From an uncultured Clostridia bacterium (GTDB taxonomy: Bacteria > Bacillota > Clostridia > TANB77 > CAG-508), in NCBI GenBank assembly GCA_928721565.1, contig OV788638.1, forward strand, positions 248,001 to 312,000: 64,000 bases of DNA, given 5' to 3'. Positions 22,873 to 30,930 of this stretch are shown here, piece by piece. A program made the position numbers and the translations under genes. The notes under the pieces were generated by a model. It was not told the DNA's origin, did no database searches, and saw only the letters and a program-made list of their open reading frames with translations. Positions within the stretch are counted from its first letter, which is position 1. Each line of letters opens with the position of its first letter.

Positions 22873-24678
22873 TTATTCGTCATCTAGTTTTAGTACTGAT
22901 AAAAATGCTTCTTGTGGCATTTCCACATTTCCAATTTGTCTCATTCTCTTTTTTCCTCTTTTTTGTTTTTCAAGCAATTTCTTTTTTCTTGTAATGTCTC
23001 CACCATAACATTTTGCTAATACATCTTTTCTCATTGCTGATATTGTTTCTCTTGCAATTATTGTTCCTCCAACAACAGCTTGTAGTGGAATTGCAAATAA
23101 TTGTCTAGGTATTACTTCTTTTAATTTTTCTACCATTTTCTTTCCTCTTGTATATGCATTATCCTTAAATACTATAAATGATAGCGCATCTACTGGCTCT
23201 CCGTTTACATGTATATCTAATTTAACTAATTTTGATTCTCTATATTCTTTAAATTCGTAATCAAATGACGCATAACCTTTTGTTCTTGATTTTAAGGCAT
23301 CAAAGAAATCATATATTATTTCATTTAGTGGAATATCATAAATAAGTGTTACTCTATTTTCATCAAGATATTTCATATTTATAAATGTTCCTCTACGATT
23401 TTGACATATATCCATTATGTTTCCTACATATTCTTTTGGTGTCATTATATTTGCAGTAACTATTGGTTCTTCCATATATGCAATTTCTACTTGTGGCGGT
23501 AAATCTGTTGGATTATATATATCGAGTATTTCTCCAGAAGTTTTATGAACTTTATAAATTACTGATGGTGCTGTTGTTATTAGCCCTAAGTCAAATTCTC
23601 TATCAAGTCTTTCTTCTATTATCTCTAAATGTAATAACCCTAAAAATCCGCATCTAAATCCAAAGCCCAGTGCTGCTGATGTTTCTGGTTCATATTCTAA
23701 TGCTGCATCATTTAGTTTTAATTTTTCTAAAGCTATTTTTAAGTTTTCATATTCACTTCCATCTATTGGATATAATCCGCAATATACCATTGGTGTTACT
23801 TTTTTATATCCTGGTAATGGCTCATTTGCTGGTTCATCTTTTTGTGTTATTGTATCTCCTACATGTATATCTGTTAGGCTTTTTATACTTGCTGCTATAT
23901 AACCAACTTCTCCTGCTTCTATTTCTTTTACTGGCATATATTGTCCTGGTGCAAAGTATCCTACTTCTGCAACTGTAAATGTTTTTCCAGTTGCCATTAG
24001 TTTTATCTCGTCTCCAACTTTTACTTTTCCATCAACAACTCTTACATATGCTACAGCTCCTTTATAGTTATCATAGTATGAATCAAATATTAAACATTTT
24101 GTTTTTGCATTTTCGTCACCTTTTGGTGCTGGCAAGTCAGTTACTATTCTTTCTAAAACCTCTTCTACATTTAAACCTGATTTTGCTGATATACATGGTG
24201 CGTCCATTGCTGGAATTCCTATTATATCTTCTATCTCATGTTTTACTTCATCTGGTCTTGCATTTGGTAAATCTATTTTGTTTATTACTGGCAATATTTC
24301 CAAATCATTCTCAATTGCTAAGTATACATTTGCTAATGTTTGTGCCTCTACTCCTTGGCTAGCATCTACTACTAGTATTGCTCCGTCACATGCAGCTAAA
24401 CTTCTTGATACTTCATAATTAAAATCAACATGTCCTGGTGTGTCTATTAAGTTAAATGTATATTCTTTTCCATCTTTAGCTTGATATTTCATTCTAACTG
24501 CTTGCGATTTTATTGTTATTCCTCTTTCACGCTCTATCTCCATATTGTCTAATACTTGTGCTTCCATTTCTCTTTGTGAAAGTACTCCTGTTTTTTCAAT
24601 CAATCTGTCTGCTAAAGTTGATTTTCCATGGTCAATATGTGCAATTATACTAAAATTCCTTATATTATTTTGATCCAT
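22873..24678 (-). CDS. lepA: Elongation factor 4 (LepA)
   Basis: 601 residues. Translational GTPase that back-translocates or aids ribosome assembly. G1 'AHIDHGKSTLADRL', G2 'RERGITIKSQ', G3 'DTPGHVDF', G4 'NKIDLPNA', G5 region 'SAKSG'. The LepA-specific C-terminal domain is visible ('RGKKMVEKLKEVIPRQLFAIPLQA', 'KCYGGDITRKKKLLEKQKRGKKRM'). All landmarks are intact. Confidence 0.97.
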   Translation of the reverse strand: MDQNNIRNFSIIAHIDHGKSTLADRLIEKTGVLSQREMEAQVLDNMEIERERGITIKSQAVRMKYQAKDGKEYTFNLIDTPGHVDFNYEVSRSLAACDGAILVVDASQGVEAQTLANVYLAIENDLEILPVINKIDLPNARPDEVKHEIEDIIGIPAMDAPCISAKSGLNVEEVLERIVTDLPAPKGDENAKTKCLIFDSYYDNYKGAVAYVRVVDGKVKVGDEIKLMATGKTFTVAEVGYFAPGQYMPVKEIEAGEVGYIAASIKSLTDIHVGDTITQKDEPANEPLPGYKKVTPMVYCGLYPIDGSEYENLKIALEKLKLNDAALEYEPETSAALGFGFRCGFLGLLHLEIIEERLDREFDLGLITTAPSVIYKVHKTSGEILDIYNPTDLPPQVEIAYMEEPIVTANIMTPKEYVGNIMDICQNRRGTFINMKYLDENRVTLIYDIPLNEIIYDFFDALKSRTKGYASFDYEFKEYRESKLVKLDIHVNGEPVDALSFIVFKDNAYTRGKKMVEKLKEVIPRQLFAIPLQAVVGGTIIARETISAMRKDVLAKCYGGDITRKKKLLEKQKRGKKRMRQIGNVEMPQEAFLSVLKLDDE

Positions 24679-24783
24679 ACTACCTCCTGTATTCGTTCAT
24701 ATTCCTTGGCTATTATATTATAACATGTTTCTATTTTTTTTTCATTACTTTTTATAAAATTTTGTATTTTTTTATTTTATCTA

Positions 24784-24813
24784 AAAAAGCTGAGGTAAAA
24801 ACCTCAGCTTTTT
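24784..24813 (-). terminator. Terminator after the G5/3D-domain gene
   Basis: AAAAGCTGAGGT and ACCTCAGCTTTT pair over 12 bp with a short A-rich loop; T-run follows on the minus strand. Confidence 0.85.
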
Positions 24814-24819
24814 GTTATG

Positions 24820-25794
24820 TTATTCTACTACTTGAACAGGTAAATATTTTACTCCCCATGCCATAGCTTCTGCATGTGAATTCATATAAATATCTATTCT
24901 ATTTCCTTGGATTGCTCCTCCTCTGTCTTCAACAGTATATTCTTTACCATTTATATTTAATTTAGTTCCAAATGCAAATTGTCCTGAAGCTGCAACTGTT
25001 TGCCCTGCCACAGCGTGTGTTCCTGATGCTGTTCTTCCTGTTACTTTTCCACAACATTTAGCACATGAACAATATGCTGTTACTTTAAAGATCTTTGTTG
25101 TAGTTGTAGCATTTGTATTTGCTGCTGTAGTTGTACTTGCAGGTGTATTTACATTAGCTACTGTAGTACCAGATCTTGATGTGATATTTTTTTGAACTTG
25201 AACTATTTTGTTTACTGGTTCTTTTACTACTGTTTCTGATAATTTTGTCTTTTCAATTTCTTCTTCATTTTGATATTTTATTTTATAAGTTATTTCTTTT
25301 ATTCCGTCTTCACCTTGTTGAATTACTTTATTTTTTGTATCTTCTGATCCTTGTGATGCGTCTTTTGTAATTGTTTCGTATGGTATTGTTTCTTGTTCTA
25401 CTACTATCTTTTCCATTATTGGCGAATAACTTTTTAATATGTCATTTAATGATGTCTCTACACCACTTTCTGATAATTTAGCAATTTGTACTTCTTGTTC
25501 AGACTTGTTTGTAATTACTATTTTGTTACTGTCTGTTATATCATCATCTAAACTTGGTGTTACCTTTTCATCATCTTCTACAATTATATTATTGTCTTCT
25601 AATATTTCATCTACATTTGTTTTTGTTGTAACTACTGTCATTGTATATCCATTAGCCATGGTTATTTCTACACTCCTAATGTCTATTTCCGTAGCCATTA
25701 CGCTTACTCCAAATATTAATATAAATATTAAACTAATGCCAATAATCTTCATGATAGAGATAGATGCTTCATCTTTTTTATCCATAAAAATCAT
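24820..25794 (-). CDS. YabE/Rpf2-like cell-wall protein with DUF348, G5 and 3D domains
   Basis: 324 residues from the ATG at 25792-25794 (AAAGGAGG ahead). Order: N-terminal helix or signal (about 15-35, ends 'SVMATE'), a DUF348 repeat ('VEITMANGYTMTVVTTKTNVDEILEDNNI'), a G5-like segment (about 135-200, 'ETIPYETITKDASQGSEDTKNKVIQQGEDGIKEITY'), a Thr/Ala linker, and a 3D domain with 'VTAYCSCAKCCG', 'VEDRGGAIQGNRIDIY' and 'AMAWG'. The three aspartates of the 3D fold are present, as in MltA/YuiC-type lytic transglycosylases. It probably cleaves glycan strands during growth or resuscitation. Confidence 0.88.
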   Translation of the reverse strand: MIFMDKKDEASISIMKIIGISLIFILIFGVSVMATEIDIRSVEITMANGYTMTVVTTKTNVDEILEDNNIIVEDDEKVTPSLDDDITDSNKIVITNKSEQEVQIAKLSESGVETSLNDILKSYSPIMEKIVVEQETIPYETITKDASQGSEDTKNKVIQQGEDGIKEITYKIKYQNEEEIEKTKLSETVVKEPVNKIVQVQKNITSRSGTTVANVNTPASTTTAANTNATTTTKIFKVTAYCSCAKCCGKVTGRTASGTHAVAGQTVAASGQFAFGTKLNINGKEYTVEDRGGAIQGNRIDIYMNSHAEAMAWGVKYLPVQVVE

Positions 25795-25982
25795 TTTTCC
25801 TCCTTTTGACGACATTCTTATTATACACGTTTTATATTATTTTGTCAAATTTTTTGTTTTTGTGTTGCCAATTTCCGTAAGCCTTGGTAAATCTTGATCT
25901 TATATATTATATGTTGCTTGTACTAAAAAAATTCATAAAATTTTTTAGTTTTTTATATTTTTAGTACTGTTTTATATGCAAA

Positions 25983-26016
25983 AAAATATCAGAAATTTAC
26001 TTTCTGATATTTTTTA
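25983..26016 (-). terminator. Terminator after the lectin-fold surface protein gene
   Basis: AAAATATCAGAAA and TTTCTGATATTTT pair over 13 bp with loop TTTAC. A-rich upstream and T-rich downstream sequence allow either direction. Confidence 0.8.
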
Positions 26017-26020
26017 TTTC

Positions 26021-27532
26021 TTAATAAAGTGCTACACGAAAACCATAAATACTGATACAACTAGTCGTTATCCAGTTAGAACGATAATTTGCCGAAAGAT
26101 TTCCATTACTACTACAAGTTCCTCCACGATGAACACATGGAGAATAATTGGAAGAAGAGTATTCAAGTGTAAACTCAGACACATTTCCTGCCAAATCATA
26201 TATTCCCTGTTTACAAAAACTATCACTTGCTCCTGTTGATAATAGTCTACTTGTACTTTCTTTTTTTAGTCCATATGCCCCATCGGTCCAACTTGAACCA
26301 AAATTGGTTGAATATTTCGAATTTGTATTTGTTATGTCATATAAATTATTTGCAAAATTCCCCCATTCAGTACTATCTGTTTTTAAATCTGCTTGGCTTG
26401 TTCCTTTTGTTTCTAAATATTTTAATACCAAATCCCATTGCACTCCAAACATCAAACTACTTGTATATTTTCCTGATTCCATGCTATTAGCTAATGTTTG
26501 TGCTTGCCTACACGTTACATAATTATATGGGTATACATTTTGTTTTATTACTGGTGTCTCTGTTGGTGCTGTATCAGCTGAACCAGAAGTTTTTGGTGTG
26601 TCTTCTATTCCTGTTTCATATTTTCCAACATAAAATCCTCCATTTTGATATATACTTTTCAACATTGTTTGTTTTAATTCTTTATATTTATCACTTGTTA
26701 ATCCTGTTGCAGCATCTGAAGAATATTCATCTTTATAGCTTGTTCCATTTCTGTAATCATTTGTATATGTGTGTAAATCTGTCTCTATCGCTGTATATTC
26801 TTCATCTGAAAATTCTGTTATGTCTAATCCTGCTGTTGGATATACTTCAGTCGTTTTAGGCACTTCTACCCATACATATTGATTTCCTGTACTGTCTTCT
26901 ATTGTCAATCCATTGTCTAAATTTGTTCCTACTACTTCACTAAACCCTCCTGGTAAGTATGTCCCTGCAGATGTTTTTATTTTACTTGATACCGTTGTGG
27001 ATCCTCCATTTAGCTCTTCCCCTTGTTGTTTTGGCTCTGCAGTTACACTTACCCCTATTTTTGTTGAAAGATTTTCTTTTGTTTCATCTATTGGCGTCTT
27101 TAATAATTTTACTTTTACTGTCATTGTTGTTTCTTCTTGAGCTTTTAGTGTTGTCTTATCAAGATTACATATTACTTCAAAATATTCTTCATTTGTGCTT
27201 GTTGCCTCTGCTGTTAAATCTGCTGATAAATCTTGACTTTTATTTTTTACTGTATATGTTGCTATTGCTGTTTCTCCTTTAGCTGTTAATCCTGACACAC
27301 TTACTGTTCCTTCTGTTTTTTGGCTTTCATTTATTGTTGCCGTTGTTGTTCCATCTCCTCCTGTTGTCGGTGTCCCTATAAATTCTACTAAAAAATTATC
27401 TTGTTTTGATTCTCCTTTTGCACTTCCAGTTATGTTTAATCCTACATTGCCTATCGCTGCATATCCTACTGCTACTAGTACAATTGCAAGCAATACTATT
27501 CCACCTATAATTTTATTATTTGCTTTTCTCAA
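26021..27532 (-). CDS. Surface protein with C-terminal C-type-lectin/FGE fold; candidate DGR target
   Basis: 503 residues; the TTG at 27530-27532 is preferred (GGGAGGAG six bases ahead) over a TTG 11 codons earlier. A signal or anchor helix (about 6-25, 'GGIVLLAIVLVAVGYAAIG') is followed by a camelysin/TasA-like 'LNITGSAKG' and an Ig-like region (about 45-170). From about 217 to the end lies an FGE-sulfatase-type domain ('YVWVEVP', 'GGFYVGKYE', 'IYDLAGNVSEFTLE', 'RGGTCSSNGNLSANYR', 'YGFRVALY'). The last 60 residues follow the layout of retroelement-diversified proteins: conserved RGG...R...GFRxALY scaffold with Ser/Tyr/Thr/Asn/Cys between. Codons there (CGT three times, TCC, TCG, ACG) differ from the AGA/AAA-rich rest. 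It has its own promoter and terminator. Confidence 0.72.
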   Translation of the reverse strand: MRKANNKIIGGIVLLAIVLVAVGYAAIGNVGLNITGSAKGESKQDNFLVEFIGTPTTGGDGTTTATINESQKTEGTVSVSGLTAKGETAIATYTVKNKSQDLSADLTAEATSTNEEYFEVICNLDKTTLKAQEETTMTVKVKLLKTPIDETKENLSTKIGVSVTAEPKQQGEELNGGSTTVSSKIKTSAGTYLPGGFSEVVGTNLDNGLTIEDSTGNQYVWVEVPKTTEVYPTAGLDITEFSDEEYTAIETDLHTYTNDYRNGTSYKDEYSSDAATGLTSDKYKELKQTMLKSIYQNGGFYVGKYETGIEDTPKTSGSADTAPTETPVIKQNVYPYNYVTCRQAQTLANSMESGKYTSSLMFGVQWDLVLKYLETKGTSQADLKTDSTEWGNFANNLYDITNTNSKYSTNFGSSWTDGAYGLKKESTSRLLSTGASDSFCKQGIYDLAGNVSEFTLEYSSSNYSPCVHRGGTCSSNGNLSANYRSNWITTSCISIYGFRVALY

Positions 27533-27603
27533 ATTCTTCTCCTCCCTCTTTTGTGTTTCTGCCAAAGGGATGCTTTTGACAGTTATACTATAAGTACATT
27601 TCT

Positions 27604-27632
27604 ACATTATCATTTTGCACATTTCCTGTCAA
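27604..27632 (-). promoter_or_regulatory. Promoter of the lectin-fold surface protein gene
   Basis: Minus strand TTGACA (27627-27632), 17-base spacer, TAATGT (27604-27609); leader about 65 bases. Confidence 0.6.
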
Positions 27633-27689
27633 TGATTTTTTCGTATTTTGTTGTTTTATATAAATTGTAACAATAATTAAAAAGAATTA

Positions 27690-27718
27690 TTGTAAAAAAA
27701 ATAATTATATGTTAAGAT
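27690..27718 (+). promoter_or_regulatory. Likely promoter of lemA-htpX
   Basis: TTGTAA (27690-27695), 17-base spacer, TAAGAT (27713-27718), 32 bases before the lemA ATG. A 9-bp inverted repeat (ACAATAATT...AATTATTGT, about 27669-27692) overlaps the -35 and could be an operator. Confidence 0.5.
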
Positions 27719-27749
27719 ATATAAAACGAAATGCAAAGGAGGTATTTCT

Positions 27750-28301
27750 ATGTGGATAGCACTTATAATTATTGTACTATTAGTAATTTGGGTTATAGCA
27801 ATTTATAATCGTCTAGTAACTTTTAGACAAAGAGTAGATAATGCTTGGAGTCAAATAGATGTATCATTACAAAGAAGATTTGACTTAATTCCTAATTTTG
27901 TTGAAACTGTAAAAGGTTATATGACACACGAATCTGAAACATTCGAAAAAATAACAGCTTTAAGAACTTCATGGGCCAATTCTTCAACACTTGGTGAAAA
28001 AGCCAAATTAGATGATGAACTTTCTGGAGCTTTAAAAACTATTATGGCTGTTTCAGAAAATTACCCAGATTTAAAAGCAAACACAAACTTTTCAGAACTA
28101 TCTGAAGAACTTCGTAACACAGAAAATAAAATAGCCTATTCAAGACAATTTTACAATGATAGTGTTACAAGATATAATACAAAATTAGAACTTTTCCCTT
28201 CAAATATTGTTGCAAATATGTTCAATTTTAAACCAAAGGAATTATTTGCAGCTGAAAGTGACGAAGCTAGAAAAAATGTTAAAGTAGACTTTAATAAATA
28301 A
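27750..28301 (+). CDS. lemA: LemA family protein
   Basis: 183 residues. One N-terminal membrane helix (1-20), then the LemA four-helix domain with 'YNRLVTFRQRVDNAWSQIDVSLQRRFDLIPNFVETVKGY', 'ENYPDLKANTNF' and 'RQFYNDSVTRYNTKLELFPSNIVA'. The exact function is unknown; LemA is commonly encoded beside HtpX, as here (73 bases). Ribosome site AAAGGAGG. The pair may handle membrane-protein quality control. Confidence 0.94.
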   Translation: MWIALIIIVLLVIWVIAIYNRLVTFRQRVDNAWSQIDVSLQRRFDLIPNFVETVKGYMTHESETFEKITALRTSWANSSTLGEKAKLDDELSGALKTIMAVSENYPDLKANTNFSELSEELRNTENKIAYSRQFYNDSVTRYNTKLELFPSNIVANMFNFKPKELFAAESDEARKNVKVDFNK

Positions 28302-28309
28302 TTTACTTA

Positions 28310-28345
28310 AGTTTGGTTCTGTTTTTATATGAACCAAACTTTTTC
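28310..28345 (+). terminator. Hairpin between lemA and htpX
   Basis: AGTTTGGTTC (28310-28319) pairs with GAACCAAACT (28331-28340), followed by TTTTTC. It may attenuate htpX relative to lemA. Confidence 0.7.
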
Positions 28346-28374
28346 TTAATCTTTTATAAAAGGAGGCAAACTTT

Positions 28375-29262
28375 ATGTTTGAAGATATAAAAAGAAATAA
28401 AATGAAATCTTGGCTTATTATTATGCTATTCTTAGCTTTTATTGCCGTAATCATCTACTATATATGTATGGCTTTAGATTTAGGAAAGACCTCAATTGTA
28501 ATTGCAATTATTTTTGCTTTTATTTCCACATGGGGATCATATTATTATAGTGATAAAATTGTGCTTAGTCTTAATAAAGCTAGGCCTGCTACTAAAGAAG
28601 AAAATCAAAAACTTGTGAATATTTTAGATGCATTAGTTATATCTTCTGGTTTATCAACTACTCCAAAATTATATATTGTAGAAGATGCCCAACCTAATGC
28701 TTTTGCAACAGGTAGAAATCCAGAAAATGCAGTAATATGTGTCACTACTGGCTTATTAGATAAATTAGAATATTATGAATTAGAAGGTGTCGTAGCTCAC
28801 GAAATGGCTCATATAAAAAACTATGATATCCGCCTTTCTGCAGTTGTTTCTGTAATGGTAGGATTTGTAGTTATACTTTCTGATTGGTTTACTAGAATCA
28901 CTTTTTGGGGAGGACCAAGAAGAAGAGATGATGATGAAAATGGCAATCCAATTTTAATGTTAATAGGATTAATTTTTCTAATTTTGGCTCCAATATTTGG
29001 ACAATTAATGCAACTTGCTATTTCTAGAAAAAGAGAATTTCTGGCAGATGCTACGGCAATAGAATTTACAAGAAATCCGGATGCATTAATTTCAGCCCTT
29101 ATTAAAATTTCTGGTGATTCAAATCAATTAAAAGTTGCTAATAATGCTACAGAAAATATGTATATTGTTAATCCATTTAGAGGCAAAAAATCATCTTCAA
29201 GCTTATGGTCTACACATCCAAGCATTGAAGATAGAGTTGAAGCTTTAAGAAATCTAAAATAA
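28375..29262 (+). CDS. htpX: HtpX-type M48 membrane metallopeptidase
   Basis: 295 residues. Two N-terminal membrane helices (about 13-33 and 38-55), the zinc motif 'VAHEMAHIKNYD' (about 140), two more hydrophobic segments (about 158-178 and 195-220), and the third zinc ligand in 'KREFLADATAIEFTR'. 'THPSIEDRVEALRNL' ends it, as usual for HtpX. It degrades damaged membrane proteins in relatives. Confidence 0.95.
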   Translation: MFEDIKRNKMKSWLIIMLFLAFIAVIIYYICMALDLGKTSIVIAIIFAFISTWGSYYYSDKIVLSLNKARPATKEENQKLVNILDALVISSGLSTTPKLYIVEDAQPNAFATGRNPENAVICVTTGLLDKLEYYELEGVVAHEMAHIKNYDIRLSAVVSVMVGFVVILSDWFTRITFWGGPRRRDDDENGNPILMLIGLIFLILAPIFGQLMQLAISRKREFLADATAIEFTRNPDALISALIKISGDSNQLKVANNATENMYIVNPFRGKKSSSSLWSTHPSIEDRVEALRNLK

Positions 29263-29274
29263 TATTTGTTTTAT

Positions 29275-29301
29275 ATAGTCCACACAATGTGGACTATTTT
29301 T
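29275..29301 (+). terminator. Terminator after htpX
   Basis: ATAGTCCACA and TGTGGACTAT pair over 10 bp with a 3-base loop, then TTTTTG. Confidence 0.8.
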
Positions 29302-29350
29302 GTATCTTTTTGCAATTATTTGTCATATCATACTACAGGAGGATATGGAT

Positions 29351-29905
29351 ATGATTATTAGATGTATTTTATTAGCTTTGTCTGCAAGTATAGATGCTTT
29401 AGGTCTTGGGATTACATATGGTATTAAAAAGACTAAAATGTCTAAATCTGGGAATCTCATAATTTTCACTACACTATTTTGTTTGTCAGGACTTTCTGTA
29501 TTTATAGGAAATTATATTTCTCTTCTATTTTCCCCTATTGTTTCCGCAATATTAGGTGCTTCACTTTTAATAATACTTGGACTCTATAATATTTTTAAGA
29601 CCAAAAATAATGCACCTACAAATTTTGATGCAGATGGTTCTAATTATATTGATGCTAAAGAAGCTTTTATTTTAGGTTTAGCAGTTGCAGTTGATGCTTC
29701 TTGTGTCAGTCTTGGCTCTGGCATGATTGGTATTGGCGGTTTAGTTTTGCCACTCTTAATGGCTATTTTCCACACTTTTTTTGTCAATTGTGGAAACTTA
29801 GTTGCTGCTACTATTACTAAAAAATTTACAATTTCATCTAAATTGCTGTCTAACATGTCAGGCCTAATTTTAATTTTTATAGGTTTCTTTAGACTATTGT
29901 CTTAG
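29351..29905 (+). CDS. ytaF: MntP/YtaF-like membrane protein, copy 1
   Basis: 184 residues from the ATG at 29351, the one placed properly after AGGAGG; earlier in-frame ATGs are too close or unsupported. Six hydrophobic segments in two halves, each starting with an acidic signature: 'LSASIDALGLGITYG' and 'GLAVAVDASCVSLGSG'. This two-fold plan belongs to the MntP/YtaF group (manganese efflux, or a sporulation membrane protein of unknown role). It lies next to a paralogue. Confidence 0.82.
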   Translation: MIIRCILLALSASIDALGLGITYGIKKTKMSKSGNLIIFTTLFCLSGLSVFIGNYISLLFSPIVSAILGASLLIILGLYNIFKTKNNAPTNFDADGSNYIDAKEAFILGLAVAVDASCVSLGSGMIGIGGLVLPLLMAIFHTFFVNCGNLVAATITKKFTISSKLLSNMSGLILIFIGFFRLLS

Positions 29906-29920
29906 ATTGGAGGGAGTGTA

Positions 29921-30469
29921 ATGTTAAGTTGTATTTTATTGGCTCTCTCTGTTAGTATAGATTCTTTGGCTATTGGAATTACTTATGGTTTGAAAAACAC
30001 CAAAATTATTACTATAAGCAATATTCTTCTCTTTGCCATATCATTTTGTATTACTTGTGGTTCTATATTTTTAGGACATTATATTTCTACTTTATTTTCT
30101 CCTACTATTTCTACCATACTTGGCTCTTCTTTTTTGATTATATTAGGAGTTTATAATATTTACAAAACTATAAATAAACCTCTTATTGATTATGATATAG
30201 ACCATTCTAATAATATTGATGCTAAAGAAGCTATTTTTCTTGGCTTAGCTCTTTCTGTTGATTCTGCTTGTGTTGGAATCGGCTCTGGTATTATTGGCAT
30301 TAATGATATTATTTTGCCTTTTTTAGTTTCTTCCTTTCAGCTTGTTTTTCTTAATTGTGGCAATTTAGTTGCTAACAGTATTGCTAAATATGTTAATGTT
30401 TCTGAATATGCTCTTTCTATTTTCTCTAGTTTTATTTTGATTTTGGTTGGCATATTTAGGGCTATATAA
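29921..30469 (+). CDS. ytaF: MntP/YtaF-like membrane protein, copy 2
   Basis: 182 residues, clearly homologous to copy 1 over its whole length ('LSVSIDSLAIGITYG', 'DAKEAIFLGLALSVDSACVGIGSG', 'NCGNLVANSIAK'), starting 15 bases after it with GGAGGGAG as ribosome site. The repeated acidic and serine/glycine signatures are kept in both. A tandem duplication has either raised dosage or made a heteromeric pair. Confidence 0.82.
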   Translation: MLSCILLALSVSIDSLAIGITYGLKNTKIITISNILLFAISFCITCGSIFLGHYISTLFSPTISTILGSSFLIILGVYNIYKTINKPLIDYDIDHSNNIDAKEAIFLGLALSVDSACVGIGSGIIGINDIILPFLVSSFQLVFLNCGNLVANSIAKYVNVSEYALSIFSSFILILVGIFRAI

Positions 30470-30501
30470 AAAAATCCAACTTAAAAAAAGTTGGATTTTT
30501 T
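30470..30501 (+). terminator. Terminator after the ytaF pair
   Basis: AAAAATCCAAC and GTTGGATTTTT pair over 11 bp around a 9-base loop, with a T-run in the second arm. Confidence 0.85.
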
Positions 30502-30569
30502 CAACCTTTTTGATATTTTTTATAAAATAACAGCATAATAATTCGGAGTTAAGTTATATGATATTAGCT

Positions 30570-30917
30570 TTATAAAAAATCATACAGTATATTATTTATA
30601 CCCAATATCAATACTCTTATTAATATTACTATTGCAATAATTCCAATTATTAAAATCCTAACTGCTTTTCTATCTCTACTTTTCTTTATATATTTTCTAA
30701 TTCCTATGATAATAGTTATTATTGCTGCGATAGGTAATAATATCAAAAAGAATCCATTAAGAATTATACTTGATTTCCTTATTGGTTCTTTAATACCATA
30801 TGCAGGGGCAACTCGTAAATACATTTCATCTGATGCATATACTTTATTAGCCAATTCTATCAAATAAGTTCCTATTATTGTAAAAGCTCCAATAATTTTT
30901 TTAATAATTTTTTTCAT
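30570..30917 (-). CDS. Small membrane protein after radical SAM gene, unknown
   Basis: 115 residues from the ATG at 30915-30917 (GGGAGAAGG ahead; upstream frame is inside the previous gene). A signal-like N-terminus ('IIGAFTIIGTYLIELANKVYASDE', cleavage plausible after VYA) is followed by a short outer part and two membrane helices (about 50-72 and 85-108) separated by a lysine/arginine-rich loop 'RKYIKKSRDRKA'. Not recognised. It starts 13 bases past the stop of the radical SAM gene, so they form one unit. Confidence 0.65.
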   Translation of the reverse strand: MKKIIKKIIGAFTIIGTYLIELANKVYASDEMYLRVAPAYGIKEPIRKSSIILNGFFLILLPIAAIITIIIGIRKYIKKSRDRKAVRILIIGIIAIVILIRVLILGINNILYDFL

Positions 30918-30930
30918 AACCTTCTCCCTT

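Noticed and set aside
25816..26020. Possible template repeat next to the DGR-target-like gene
   Set aside because: The gap only contains a terminator and A/T-rich sequence; no near-copy of the gene's 3' end is present.
26960..26990. LPGG-like sorting motif in the lectin-fold protein
   Set aside because: It lies in the middle of the protein without following hydrophobic segment and positive tail, so it is not a sortase signal.
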